DNA of 64,000 nucleotides from Chitinophaga barathri (GCF_003807585.1 NZ_RMBX01000001.1:1-64000); one strand, 5' to 3'; positions 1-9,090 are shown, numbered from the stretch's first letter. Made by a program: numbers and translations. Notes: a model not told the origin generated them from the letters alone.

Positions 1-50
1 ACTTTATAATTAAGTATGAAAAAATGTTGCTTGTAGCCTAAGACCTTTAT

Positions 51-138
51 TAGACCTACATTGTCTAAAATTCTAACTGGGCCTGAAGCAACGGTGGAGG
101 AGCGGGGACTAATACGCAATATAGACCTGCAAAGTCTA
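51..138. promoter_or_regulatory. Paired TAGAC-N7-GTCTA palindromes
   Basis: Two 17-bp imperfect palindromes, TAGACCTACATTGTCTA at 51-67 and TAGACCTGCAAAGTCTA at 122-138, start 71 bp apart and share both half-sites. This looks like a pair of operator sites for a dimeric regulator, but the gene they would control lies left of the window or is unknown. Function is inference. Confidence 0.35.
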
Positions 139-280
139 GAGGAGCAGCAAGTTCCCCCCGCTCTTTCCACAAAAATGCACATCTTTTTCACAGTATCCGC
201 ACTCCCCCGGGCCCCCCTCCTTAAATGCTTATAGTAGTAATAGTAGTAGCAATCTTTTTCAAAGAACTATTTTGAACTAA

Positions 281-410
281 AGGAGGAGCAGCGGGGATTT
301 GTGCAGGAGCCGCGACGAAGCAATCTCCAGATATTGGCGTACATCTCTTCGATGCAGGAGATTGCTTCGTCGCCCCACCCACTTTAGCGCTGCTGCTTCT
401 CGCAATGACG
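281..410 (-). repeat. Palindromic dispersed repeat, copy 1 (truncated)
   Basis: Inner arms GCGACGAAGCAATCTCC (312-328) and its exact complement (357-373) flank a short spacer. The outer right arm ending in CGCAATGACG (392-410) is complete, while the left outer arm keeps only about ten bases (283-292). The element matches the copy at 45935-46071 in inverted orientation, including the linker 'tttgtgcaggagccgcg'. It is a non-coding, MITE- or REP-like element; no transposase is nearby. Confidence 0.8.
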
Positions 411-458
411 GGCTTTGCGCCAGCGGTGCCCAGGCAGACTACGACTCTCCGCTGGCGG

Positions 459-1901
459 CTATCTTTTTGGTTTCGGCATCAGTTCCGGCTTTTCATACAG
501 CTCCTTCATCCTCTCCGGCAGCCGGTATACATTTCCTTTATCGTCTGTAAAATACAGGTGCGAAACGGAAGGTTTGCGCCCGTCCCCATCCGCCCAGAAG
601 GCGTAAAAGCCGGGATGCGCGTTTACGGCGCGGCGTGGGTAAGAATGGTTGTACTGACTGTTTGCCGTCAGTGGTTTTGCGCTCCAGGTGTTCCCTTCGT
701 CGCGGCTTTCCCACATCACGATCTCGCCACCGGTATTGTAGGCCTGCGGACCGTTGGTGGTAGGCGCCACCACACGCCATATGCCACTTTTCTCTATCAT
801 CAGCGAGCCCATATCGTAATTGTGATCCGTGGCGGTAAGCGGCCTGATCTGCCAGTGGCCGGACTTCCAATGCGCGGTGTACCACTGCCGCATACCCTGC
901 TCAGGGCCGGGCTCGGGGCCTTTGCTGGTTTCGTAAAGGATCACGGGATTGCCGGAACGATCGAAATTGAGATCGTTGATATATACGTTCAGGCCTTCAG
1001 CGGCGTAATTCTTCACAAGCGCCGAAGTATCGCCGGTACGCAGCGGCAGGCTGAGCGGCGCGCCGTTAACGTTTGTCCAGCTGCCGCCGAAGTTGTCCGT
1101 CCGCAGGTAATACAGGTTCGTACGGTAATCAAGCCCAGCGCCCTTTTGCACGTTCGGATGATGATTAAACGCGGTGCCGATGCGCCCGCCTTTCTGGCCG
1201 CTGGTCTGGTAGTGGCCTTCTTCCATATTGGCCAGGTCTTTCCAGGGCGACCAATGAATGCCGTCTGTGCTCGTCATCCAGGAGATCACGCGGCAGTTCT
1301 TTTTACCATACTTCAGCTGCTGCATTTCATAGTGTGTGAACAGGCCGAGGAAGCCGTGTGCGGGATCGTAATACATTTGCAGGTAGGAAAAATTATCCAT
1401 GGGCACATCGCCTTTGAATGCTTTGATCTTATCAAAACTCCCGATATCGTAAGGTTTGCTGCTGCGGTAGATAAATGAAGGGCGCTCCACGCCGTGCGAG
1501 GTGGAGAATAACCATATGTAGCCGTTTTTGTCTATCTGTATCACGGGGTTATCGTGCGCATCGCCGGTGGCTTTGTCCATCACGATGGTAGGGCGCGATA
1601 CCATGCCGGTGCGGTGGTCGAAGCAGCCTACTTCGTGCAGCAGCGTTTTGCCGGTGGAGTCCGTACCGCCGTAGCAGAAAAATGTTTTGTTGACTTTAGC
1701 CGCATATACGGAGAAGGGGTAATGGTTGGAAGGATACGTGGCCAGGCCGCCGCCGTATTTGTAAGCATACTCGTTGCCGGTGGCGCCGATGCTATACCAG
1801 ATGCCCCGGTAGCCGTTATCGGGCTGGTTGATAAAACGCGGCTCCTGTGCTTTGAGAGAGGTGGCAGCCAGCAGGAGCATGAGCAGGGAAATACGGTTCA
1901 T
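459..1901 (-). CDS. Secreted BNR_4 beta-propeller protein
   Basis: A 480-residue exported protein with a clear Sec signal peptide (MNRISLLMLLLAATSLKAQ). The mature part begins with the 'NGYRGIWYSIG' segment and carries 'DAHDNPVIQIDKNGYIWLF', typical of BNR_4 (PF15892-type) sialidase-like propellers, followed by more aromatic/Asp blades. Some relatives of this fold are polysaccharide lyases such as the PL24/PL25 ulvan lyases, so a role in glycan binding or cleavage is plausible, but no SusCD pair or other glycan gene sits next to it. Substrate is unknown. Transcribed alone on the minus strand. Confidence 0.75.
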   Translation of the reverse strand: MNRISLLMLLLAATSLKAQEPRFINQPDNGYRGIWYSIGATGNEYAYKYGGGLATYPSNHYPFSVYAAKVNKTFFCYGGTDSTGKTLLHEVGCFDHRTGMVSRPTIVMDKATGDAHDNPVIQIDKNGYIWLFSTSHGVERPSFIYRSSKPYDIGSFDKIKAFKGDVPMDNFSYLQMYYDPAHGFLGLFTHYEMQQLKYGKKNCRVISWMTSTDGIHWSPWKDLANMEEGHYQTSGQKGGRIGTAFNHHPNVQKGAGLDYRTNLYYLRTDNFGGSWTNVNGAPLSLPLRTGDTSALVKNYAAEGLNVYINDLNFDRSGNPVILYETSKGPEPGPEQGMRQWYTAHWKSGHWQIRPLTATDHNYDMGSLMIEKSGIWRVVAPTTNGPQAYNTGGEIVMWESRDEGNTWSAKPLTANSQYNHSYPRRAVNAHPGFYAFWADGDGRKPSVSHLYFTDDKGNVYRLPERMKELYEKPELMPKPKR

Positions 1902-2145
1902 GCCGTAATATAAAGCATATTCCCAGCCGGCGCAACCTGTGCCTGATGGCTATAGTCATACCTGCCGGCACCCGCTCATTTTTCTAATTCCGGATTGATC
2001 GTTATATTCGTTCCCGTGAACGCATTATTGAACATACAACTCTCACTCCTCTCCTTTCTGCGCAGCACCTGCTCGCATGTGCCATGAGCCGTATGCCTTC
2101 ACCTGCTTATTAACCTCCATTTCATAAATTACTACAACACAGAAC

Positions 2146-3039
2146 ATGACTACGCTGGAAACAGTTTTGAACGGACTGATGAGCCGTTATAAAGAGCGCG
2201 TTCCCGATGTGGGCGCTATTATTGATGCAATGGTGACGGAAGGAATTATTGCCAGTGACGCGGACATCGAAAATGACCATATCGCCTTCCGTACGCTGGG
2301 CGTGCCTCACCTGGGCATCCAGTCCCTTGAGAAAATATTTCTCCATTACGGATATACGAAAAAGGACTACTACGACTTCCCGGAAAAAAAGCTGGATGCT
2401 TACTGGTATGCACCCCCGGCGGATAAATATCCCCGCATCTTTATCAGCGAGCTGCGTGTGAAAGACCTCAGCCGGCAGGCGCAGGACATCATTCACAGTT
2501 ATACCGGCGAGGTAACATCCGACCCGGTGGACAGCCTGGACCTGGACAACGGCGGGGCCGTGGACCACTTCCTGCACAGCGCGCTCTGGCGCACGCCTAC
2601 CGTTGCCGATTATAAAACGCTGGCGGCGGAAAGCGAATACGCGGCCTGGGTGATCTACAACCGTTATTACCTGAACCATTTCACCGTAAGCGTACACAAC
2701 CTGAAGCCGGGATATAATACCGTGGCCGATTTCAATGCCTTCCTTGAAAAGAAGGGATTCCGGCTGAACGATTCGGGCGGTAAAGTAAAGACCAGCCCGG
2801 ACAATGGCCTGGCGCAAAGCTCCACCGTAGCGCGGATGATCTCCGCCACCTTTGCGGACAATGAATCGATAGAGATCGCGGGCTCTTACGTGGAGTTTGC
2901 GGAAAGAAGGGTGCTGCCGCAGTTTGCACAGCTGCCCGCTTCAGAGATCAGGCGTGAGCATCGCAGGGAAGGATTTGAGGCGAATAACGCGGATAAGATA
3001 TTTGAGAGCACTTATTCCGCGCAAACGGGCAAAAAGTAG
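2146..3039 (+). CDS. DUF1338 protein, HglS/YdcJ-like 2-oxoadipate dioxygenase candidate
   Basis: A 297-residue cytoplasmic protein of the DUF1338 family. Characterised members (Pseudomonas HglS/YdcJ and plant homologues) are Fe(II) enzymes with a VOC-like fold that convert 2-oxoadipate to 2-hydroxyglutarate in lysine catabolism. The expected metal ligands are visible: His45 in 'NDHIAFRTLG', His178 in 'LNHFTVSVHNL' and Glu250 in 'GSYVEFAERR'. It is shorter than Pseudomonas HglS (about 460 residues). The ALDH7/AmaB-type gene at 4179, which would act earlier in the same route, supports the assignment. The aminotransferase linking the two steps is not in the window. Confidence 0.75.
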   Translation: MTTLETVLNGLMSRYKERVPDVGAIIDAMVTEGIIASDADIENDHIAFRTLGVPHLGIQSLEKIFLHYGYTKKDYYDFPEKKLDAYWYAPPADKYPRIFISELRVKDLSRQAQDIIHSYTGEVTSDPVDSLDLDNGGAVDHFLHSALWRTPTVADYKTLAAESEYAAWVIYNRYYLNHFTVSVHNLKPGYNTVADFNAFLEKKGFRLNDSGGKVKTSPDNGLAQSSTVARMISATFADNESIEIAGSYVEFAERRVLPQFAQLPASEIRREHRREGFEANNADKIFESTYSAQTGKK

Positions 3040-3158
3040 CCGGAAGGGACGGAAAAATGAAGGCAAAAGGCCTTTTTACCGGCACGATGCAGGGCTGTCT
3101 GGTTACAGAGCGGCGGTTTGCGGCTGACGGGGCAGGGCAAAAAAGGAGATAACGGCCG

Positions 3159-3569
3159 TTAATGCGGTAGCTTCTCCCTGAACCGGCCATATACCCAGGT
3201 GCCGGCAATAGCGCTCAACAGCGTAATGATCACCACGGTGAACCCGCTGCCGATCTGGGCAAACAGCGGCCCGGGACAGGCGCCGGTAATAGCCCAGCCC
3301 AGCCCGAAGATCAGCCCGCCGATCACATTGCCCTTGGTGAATGGTTTTTTCGGGATCACGATCTCTTCGCCGGAGAGTGTTCGCAGCTTCAGCCTGCGGA
3401 TCAGCAATACACCGATCATAGCCGTGGCAATGGCGCTGCCTATTACCCCGTACATATGAAAAGATTCCAGGCGGAACATTTCCTGGATGCGGAACCAGGA
3501 GATCACTTCGGATTTTACGAGGATAATGCCGAACACCATCCCTACCAGGAGGAATTTCAGGTTTTTCAT
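3159..3569 (-). CDS. YeeE/YedE family transporter, C-terminal half (DUF6691)
   Basis: A 136-residue membrane protein with about four hydrophobic segments and the conserved 'GWAITGACPGP' cysteine motif of YeeE/YedE proteins. These are thiosulfate (sulfur-compound) transporters; TsuA is the studied single-chain member. I chose the ATG at 3569 because it overlaps the TGA of the upstream half by ATGA, implying translational coupling. A slightly longer start at 3581 is possible. Together the two genes form one split transporter. Confidence 0.8.
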   Translation of the reverse strand: MKNLKFLLVGMVFGIILVKSEVISWFRIQEMFRLESFHMYGVIGSAIATAMIGVLLIRRLKLRTLSGEEIVIPKKPFTKGNVIGGLIFGLGWAITGACPGPLFAQIGSGFTVVIITLLSAIAGTWVYGRFREKLPH

Positions 3570-4135
3570 AACAGCAGCCATTTCATGAGGTGAGGTAAAA
3601 TGAGGTTAGTCATGGCAAAACCGCCCGCCATAAAACAAACGGTAGCCACCATGGAAGGCCATTGCAGCGTGGAGATGCCCATGATAGCGTGACCGGAAGT
3701 GCATCCGTTTGCATACCGGGTGCCAAAACCGACCATAAAACCGCCGGCAACAAAAAATATCAGTCCTGTGGCATTAAAAGCATTGCCCCAGTTAAAAATA
3801 TCACCGGGCATCAGCTCGTCAAATTCCTGCACGCCCGCAGCCTGCAAAGCCGCAATGGTGGAAGGGTTGAGCTTTACCGGCTCACCATTCTGCAGGAACA
3901 GTAAAGTGACGATGGCGCCCAGCATGATGCCGCCCACAAAAACTAAATTCCAGCTTTCTTTTTTCCAATCATAATGAAAAAAAGGAATTTTGCCGGGGAT
4001 ACAGGCGGCGCAGATGTGCCGGAGCGAAGAGGAAATACCAAGGGCCTTGTTGCCTATGATCAGCAACAGCGGCACGGCGAGCCCTATTAGCGGCCCCGCT
4101 ACGTACCAGGGCCAAGGTTCTTTCAGGATATTCAT
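3566..4135 (-). CDS. YeeE/YedE family transporter, N-terminal half
   Basis: A 189-residue membrane protein starting [19 protein letters not shown]. It carries the signature '[16 protein letters not shown]', the other Cys motif of YeeE/YedE sulfur transporters, and several membrane helices. It pairs with the ATGA-overlapping downstream gene at 3159-3569. The frame stays open to 4318, but that would overlap the start of the divergent ALDH gene at 4179, so the ATG at 4135 is preferred. Confidence 0.8.
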   Translation of the reverse strand: MNILKEPWPWYVAGPLIGLAVPLLLIIGNKALGISSSLRHICAACIPGKIPFFHYDWKKESWNLVFVGGIMLGAIVTLLFLQNGEPVKLNPSTIAALQAAGVQEFDELMPGDIFNWGNAFNATGLIFFVAGGFMVGFGTRYANGCTSGHAIMGISTLQWPSMVATVCFMAGGFAMTNLILPHLMKWLLL

Positions 4136-4178
4136 AAATTGAAAGTACAAAAATTCATCATTGAAAACAGATATAAGC

Positions 4179-5708
4179 ATGATGCAGAACATTCTCAGGG
4201 AATTCAATATTGAAGCCGCCAACAGCGGGGTTTCCACCGGCAGCACCTGGCTGGAAGCAGGCGGGGACACACTTACCTCCTTCTCCCCCGTGGACGGGAA
4301 GGATATCGCCACCGTCAAAACCGCTTCACGCGCCGATTACGACGCAGTGATCAGCAAAGCGGCGGAAGCTTTCACCGAATGGCGCCAATGGCCCGCGCCG
4401 CGCCGCGGCGAAGTAGTGCGCCAGGTAGGCCAGGCCTTAAGAGAACATAAAGAATCCCTGGGCCGCCTCGTGAGCTACGAAATGGGCAAAAGCCTCCAGG
4501 AAGGATATGGCGAAGTACAGGAAATGATCGACATCTGCGACTTTGCGGTAGGCCTCAGCCGCCAGCTGCATGGCCTCACCATGCACTCGGAAAGGCCCGG
4601 CCACCGCATGTATGAGCAATGGCACCCGCTGGGTATCACCGGCATCATTTCCGCGTTTAACTTCCCGGTGGCCGTATGGAGCTGGAACTCCATGCTGGCA
4701 TGGGTTTGCGGCGACGTATGCGTATGGAAGCCTTCCGAAAAAACGCCCCTCACCGCGCTGGCCTGCCAGCACATCACCGCTAAAGTATTTGCCGAAAATA
4801 AAGTACCCGAAGGCGTAAGCTGCCTTATTATAGGCGGTCGCGACACGGGCGAATGGCTCGCTGCGGACGCGCGCGTGCCCCTCGTATCCGCCACCGGCTC
4901 CACCCGCATGGGCAAGGCCGTGGGCGCCGCTGTAGGCGCACGCCTGGGAAGGGCGCTGCTGGAGCTGGGCGGCAACAATGCCATTATCATCTCCAAAGAC
5001 GCGGACCTCGATATGAGCCTCATCGGCTGCGTGTTTGGTGCCGTAGGCACCGCCGGCCAGCGCTGCACCTCCACCCGCCGCCTCATCATTCACGACAGCG
5101 TGTACGATACCTTCAAAACCAAACTGGTAAACGCTTACAAACAGCTGCGCATCGGCGACCCGCTGGACCAGCACAACCATGTAGGCCCGCTGATCGACAA
5201 ACAGGCGGTGGAACTATACCTGCAAAGCATCGAAAAATGCAAAGCCGAAGGCGGTAAATTTATCGTGGAAGGCGGTGTGCTGGAAGGCAAAGGCTACGAA
5301 TCCGGCTGTTACGTGAAACCCGCCATAGCCGAGGTGAAAAACGAATACAGCATCGTGCAGCACGAAACCTTTGCGCCCATCCTTTACCTGGTACGTTACA
5401 GCTCGCTGGACGAGGCCATTGCCCTGCAGAACAACGTGCCGCAGGGCCTCTCTTCAGCCATCATGACCCTCAACCTGCGCGAAGCGGAACAATTCCTTTC
5501 CCAGGGCGGGTCCGACTGTGGTATCGCCAATGTGAACATCGGAACATCCGGCGCGGAAATAGGCGGTGCATTTGGCGGTGAAAAAGAAACGGGAGGCGGC
5601 CGTGAGAGCGGCTCAGATGCCTGGAAGGCTTATATGCGCAGGCAGACCAATACGATCAATTACACGGATAAACTACCGCTGGCGCAGGGGATTAAATTCG
5701 ATCTGTAA
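4179..5708 (+). CDS. ALDH7-type aldehyde dehydrogenase (AmaB-like)
   Basis: A 509-residue NAD(P)+ aldehyde dehydrogenase of the antiquitin/ALDH7 group, known to oxidise 2-aminoadipate-6-semialdehyde to 2-aminoadipate. Visible features are the nucleotide-binding 'ISAFNFPVAVWSWN', the general base Glu262 in 'ELGGNN', the nucleophile Cys296 in 'GQRCTSTRR', and a 'GGEKETGGGRESGSD' stretch near the C-terminus typical of ALDH7. The ATG at 4179 is chosen; a second ATG follows directly and a TTG start at 4161 is less likely. It is divergent from the YeeE/YedE pair and followed by a hairpin terminator. Confidence 0.85.
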   Translation: MMQNILREFNIEAANSGVSTGSTWLEAGGDTLTSFSPVDGKDIATVKTASRADYDAVISKAAEAFTEWRQWPAPRRGEVVRQVGQALREHKESLGRLVSYEMGKSLQEGYGEVQEMIDICDFAVGLSRQLHGLTMHSERPGHRMYEQWHPLGITGIISAFNFPVAVWSWNSMLAWVCGDVCVWKPSEKTPLTALACQHITAKVFAENKVPEGVSCLIIGGRDTGEWLAADARVPLVSATGSTRMGKAVGAAVGARLGRALLELGGNNAIIISKDADLDMSLIGCVFGAVGTAGQRCTSTRRLIIHDSVYDTFKTKLVNAYKQLRIGDPLDQHNHVGPLIDKQAVELYLQSIEKCKAEGGKFIVEGGVLEGKGYESGCYVKPAIAEVKNEYSIVQHETFAPILYLVRYSSLDEAIALQNNVPQGLSSAIMTLNLREAEQFLSQGGSDCGIANVNIGTSGAEIGGAFGGEKETGGGRESGSDAWKAYMRRQTNTINYTDKLPLAQGIKFDL

Positions 5709-5741
5709 AGCGGGAGGAAAAGTATATGTCTTAAGTGAAGT

Positions 5742-5767
5742 AGCGGGGTTGGATAACCCCGCTTTTT
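5742..5767 (+). terminator. Rho-independent terminator after ALDH7 gene
   Basis: Perfect 9-bp stem AGCGGGGTT / AACCCCGCT with a GGAT loop, followed by a T-run. Confidence 0.85.
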
Positions 5768-5843
5768 CGTTAAACGGAAACCATGCTTATGAGAAAGAAT
5801 ACTGATGCTGAGAAGCATCATGTACGCTCTCTGGGTATAAATA

Positions 5844-6455
5844 TTACACTTTTTTTTGAAAATTCATATTCAACTTTTGTGCTACTGCTTCCCCAAAACC
5901 TAAAACGTTGACGATCAGCACCTCGTTAAACACGCCCCTGCTGTATTTCAGGTCTTTTTCCCTGATCCCCAGCATCTTTGCCATCGACGTAATACTTTTT
6001 GAGGGAGCGCAGACAACGATGGTTTTACCGTCGTTCCGTTCCAGCATCGTTTCCAGGATGTGGCGCATCACCTGCGGGTTGTCATCACAGGCGTCCCGGT
6101 AATATTCCACTTTACACCCTTTTGTTTGTGCCAAAGGCGTCACCGTTTCCACCAGGCAGGAGTTGTACGGGGAATAAATGGCGGCTACAGGCTCATTCTC
6201 CAGGAATTTCGCCAGGTGGCCGGCCTGCTCCCTGCCGGTGATACTGAGGCTTGCCTTGGTCCCCTTTTGCAGGGTTTCAGCACAATTCACAAAAATAATG
6301 GCAGTGGGCGCGGCTTCCTTTGGCCGGGGCTCCTGCCGGTCTGCAGGCCCGGGTAGCATACTGCTCAGAAAATTGCCGGCAGGCAATGCCCCCGGCGGCT
6401 GGCCGGCGCTCAGCACGGTCCAGGTCATGGTTGCTAATACAATTGTTTTAAACAT
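5844..6455 (-). CDS. Secreted histidine-phosphatase-fold protein lacking catalytic residues
   Basis: A 203-residue protein with an N-terminal signal peptide. The scaffold follows the histidine phosphatase superfamily: a first strand 'AIIFVNCAE', then 'LSITGREQAGHLAKFL', then 'AAIYSPYNSCLVETV', then 'TIVVCAPSKSI'. In active members these positions read RHG, then LT..G..QA, then a Sp..Ra..TA arginine, then a GH. pair. Here the catalytic RHG is NCA, the arginine is absent and the second His is replaced, so it is probably a pseudoenzyme. Single gene; role unknown. Confidence 0.65.
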   Translation of the reverse strand: MFKTIVLATMTWTVLSAGQPPGALPAGNFLSSMLPGPADRQEPRPKEAAPTAIIFVNCAETLQKGTKASLSITGREQAGHLAKFLENEPVAAIYSPYNSCLVETVTPLAQTKGCKVEYYRDACDDNPQVMRHILETMLERNDGKTIVVCAPSKSITSMAKMLGIREKDLKYSRGVFNEVLIVNVLGFGEAVAQKLNMNFQKKV

Positions 6456-6824
6456 GGCGGAAAATTTAATATATGAAGAAAAAACTAAACAGGGTGGTTT
6501 AAAGTGAAAGAAATGTTAATTGAGTGTAAGCATAGGGCCGAAATCATGATCTTTGCCCCTTTTCCCGACAGGAGATTTGTAGGTTGATGTACTATAAAAA
6601 TACCGGGAAAACCGCAGTCTGTAAAGCGGTTAATGACAAAAGGAGCTATGGCAGTGTAAAGGCCGCCAGCATGATAAATATCGGAACCATGTTTTCTAGT
6701 GGTTCCTAACCAATAGTCAAGCTGATGCGCCATTCACCACACATAATCATCTGTTATAACGCATTTACCATACCTTTAACGAATTGCGGTATTTGAATTG
6801 TAATATCTAGGAAAATTGAATAAA
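6456..6824. other. Intergenic stretch upstream of subtilase
   Basis: About 370 bp between divergent genes. It presumably holds promoters for both. I see no conserved RNA or repeat. An 82-codon minus-strand frame (6485-6733) has no recognisable features and is not called. Confidence 0.5.
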
Positions 6825-8498
6825 ATGAACATTTGCAGAGAGCTGGCCATTGTAGCAGGTTTGGTTTTTACAACGTCTGCAACCGGTTTTAGTCAACAGA
6901 AAGCAGCAGTGCCGAAAAACTGGCAATTACTGAGCTATGGAACAGACAGCGTGTATGGCGTGGGAGCCGAAAAAGCCTACAGCGAGCTGCTGAAAGGCAA
7001 AAAAGGCAAAACCGTGATCGTAGCCGTGATAGATTCCGGTATAGACACGACGCACGAAGACCTTCGCGACATTCTCTGGCGCAACCCGAAAGAGATCCCC
7101 GGCAACCATATTGATGACGACGGAAACGGTTACGTGGACGACGTATATGGCTGGAACTTCCTGGGGGCCAAAGACGGCGGGACCGTAAAAGAGGATTCCG
7201 ACGAAGCCACCCGCGAATATTACCGCCTCCGCAGGCAATATGGCAACCCCGATTCCGCCCTGGAAAAGGACAGCAAGGAATTCGTGTACTGGACGCGGCT
7301 GAAAGACCGTATCCAGAAGCCTTCCTCACAGGCCAAAACGGATTACAAGATGATGCTCAAAGTGCAGGAAAACCTCCTCAAATGTGAAAGTATCCTCGCC
7401 GAGCATCTCAAAACGAACGACTTCACCATGGAACAGCTGGACACGCTCCGCAGCGCGGACCAGGATGTGATGCTGGCCCGCAGTTTTGCGCTGCGCCTGC
7501 TGAACAGCACCGGCGAAGAAGGCACTACCTACCAGGCCCTTAAAACCGACCTCGGCGAATACGTAAAAGACCTGAAACGCAAAGCCGAATTCACCGGCAG
7601 CGAGCCAAACGATAAACGCGCCACTATTGTGGGCGACAACCTGAACGATATCAACGACCGTTATTACGGCAACAACGATGTGCAGGGCCAGTTTGCCTTC
7701 CACGGCACACACGTAGCCGGCATCATTGGCGCCATCCGGGGCAACGGCCTGGGCATAGACGGCATTGCGGACAATGTGCGCATCATGGCCGTGAAAGTGG
7801 TGCCTGAAGGCGATGAAAGAGATAAAGACGTGGCCCTGGGCATCCGTTATGCGGTGGACAATGGCGCGCAGATCATCAATATGAGCTTTGGCAAAGGATT
7901 CTCTCCCCAGAAAGAATGGGTGGATGAAGCCATCCGTTACGCGCAGGAAAAAGGCGTGCTGCTGGTACATGCGGCGGGCAACGACGGCGCGAACAACGAC
8001 GAAGTGGAAAACTATCCTAAAGATACTTTCAACGACGGCAAAGAGGCGGACAACCTGCTGACCGTGGGCGCTTCCGGCAACGGGCGCAGCGGTTCAAAGA
8101 TCGCGGGCTTTTCCAACTACGGTAAAAAAGAAGTGGACGTATTCGCCCCCGGCGTACAGATCTACTCCACCGTGCCCGGCGGCAACAAATACGGCAGCGC
8201 CAGCGGCACCAGCATGGCGGCGCCTGTAGTAGCAGGGGTTGCGGCGCTTGTGCTCTCCTACAACCCGGACCTGAGCGCGCGCCAGCTGAAACAGATCCTC
8301 GAAAAATCCGCCACTCCCCTGCCCGATGGCAACATGGTGAACAAACCTGGCGCCAAGGACGAACAGGTGGCCTTCTCCGAGCTTTCCCGCTCCGGTGGCG
8401 TGGTGAATGTGTACGAGGCGCTGAAACTGGCGGCTAAGACCAAAGGCGAAAACGCGAAGAAAAATAAAGTAAAGATGCAGTCTTTGACAAAAGACTAG
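6825..8498 (+). CDS. Secreted S8 family serine protease (subtilase)
   Basis: A 557-residue subtilisin-like protease with a Sec signal (MNICRELAIVAGLVFTTSATGFS). The catalytic triad is visible: Asp70 in 'AVIDSGIDTTHEDL', His293 in 'HGTHVAGIIGA' and Ser463 in 'GTSMAAPVVAG', plus the oxyanion Asn in 'HAAGNDG'. The 223-residue gap between Asp and His is far longer than the 32 residues in classic subtilisin and holds a charged, helical insertion. ATG at 6825 is preferred over the TTG at 6816. A strong terminator follows, so the gene is probably monocistronic. Confidence 0.9.
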   Translation: MNICRELAIVAGLVFTTSATGFSQQKAAVPKNWQLLSYGTDSVYGVGAEKAYSELLKGKKGKTVIVAVIDSGIDTTHEDLRDILWRNPKEIPGNHIDDDGNGYVDDVYGWNFLGAKDGGTVKEDSDEATREYYRLRRQYGNPDSALEKDSKEFVYWTRLKDRIQKPSSQAKTDYKMMLKVQENLLKCESILAEHLKTNDFTMEQLDTLRSADQDVMLARSFALRLLNSTGEEGTTYQALKTDLGEYVKDLKRKAEFTGSEPNDKRATIVGDNLNDINDRYYGNNDVQGQFAFHGTHVAGIIGAIRGNGLGIDGIADNVRIMAVKVVPEGDERDKDVALGIRYAVDNGAQIINMSFGKGFSPQKEWVDEAIRYAQEKGVLLVHAAGNDGANNDEVENYPKDTFNDGKEADNLLTVGASGNGRSGSKIAGFSNYGKKEVDVFAPGVQIYSTVPGGNKYGSASGTSMAAPVVAGVAALVLSYNPDLSARQLKQILEKSATPLPDGNMVNKPGAKDEQVAFSELSRSGGVVNVYEALKLAAKTKGENAKKNKVKMQSLTKD

Positions 8499-8518
8499 TG
8501 CTATCATCTATTATAACG

Positions 8519-8556
8519 GGGCTGACCGGAAGTAAACTTTCTGGTCAGCCCTTTTT
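8519..8556 (+). terminator. Rho-independent terminator after subtilase
   Basis: Stem GGGCTGACC (8519-8527) / GGTCAGCCC (8543-8551), followed by TTTTT. Confidence 0.85.
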
Positions 8557-8583
8557 AGTTTAACCGGGAATTGCATACAGGTT

Positions 8584-8618
8584 AAAATAAGAAGGGCCGG
8601 TTTTTCAACCGGCCCTTC
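8584..8618 (-). terminator. Terminator after DUF4870 gene
   Basis: Perfect 12-bp stem GAAGGGCCGGTT / AACCGGCCCTTC (8591-8602 and 8607-8618). Read on the minus strand it is followed by TTATTTT, so it ends the DUF4870 transcript. Confidence 0.8.
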
Positions 8619-8640
8619 TGTATGCGGAAACCGCAAGTAT

Positions 8641-9090
8641 TTATTTCACCAGCCTCAGGCTGAAAGGATACCGGTAATGGTTGCCTTTGTTCGCCTGGAT
8701 GGCCGCGATGATGGAGAATGCAAGATTGACGGCCCAGATGACCTTGCTGAAACCGAAGGTGAAGAAAAACTCCGTATCCCAGTGCCCGTGCCGCACAAAA
8801 GGCTCGTTTACCAGGAAGTGCGTGAAAGACCATACGCCCCAGGCGATGCCGTTGATAATGTTCAGGGCTACCATGAGCAGGCTGATCGTGATCTGGAAAT
8901 TCACGGCTTCTTTGCCTTCAATGTCCACAAACTTTGATTCATTTCTTTTAAACAGCCAGATCACCAGCGCGCCGATGATGTTGCCTACGGGAGAGAAAAA
9001 GGCCTGGCCTATTACACCGCCAAGATGTGCGAGAAAACCCCAGGTTCTGTCGTCCTTCCGGGCGCGGATGTCTTCTTTTTGTGTTTCCAT
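8641..9090 (-). CDS. DUF4870 membrane protein
   Basis: A 149-residue protein with a short charged N-terminus (METQKEDIRARKDDRTW) and three to four membrane helices. The opening 'FLAHLGGVIG', the 'NIIGALVIWLFKR' segment and 'EGKEAVNFQITI' are the hallmarks of the DUF4870 (Tic20-like) family. Biochemical function is not known. ATG at 9090 is chosen because the upstream frame runs into the RNase P RNA. It lies directly downstream of rnpB on the same strand and ends at a strong terminator. Confidence 0.85.
   Translation of the reverse strand: METQKEDIRARKDDRTWGFLAHLGGVIGQAFFSPVGNIIGALVIWLFKRNESKFVDIEGKEAVNFQITISLLMVALNIINGIAWGVWSFTHFLVNEPFVRHGHWDTEFFFTFGFSKVIWAVNLAFSIIAAIQANKGNHYRYPFSLRLVK

Larger units (their letters stand above)
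1..458. other. Intergenic stretch with repeats
   Basis: No gene is supported here. The stretch holds two short TAGAC-N7-GTCTA palindromes (51-67 and 122-138) and most of a palindromic dispersed repeat (281-410). Open frames in this stretch lie inside the repeat or run opposite the BNR gene that ends at 459, and have no recognisable product. Confidence 0.6.

Noticed and set aside
405..1478. A 357-codon open frame on the plus strand
   Set aside because: It runs opposite the BNR_4 gene, whose signal peptide and family motifs are clear. The plus-strand frame has no recognisable domain.
6485..6733. An 82-codon minus-strand frame in the gap before the subtilase
   Set aside because: No family, no signal, and nothing to support expression.
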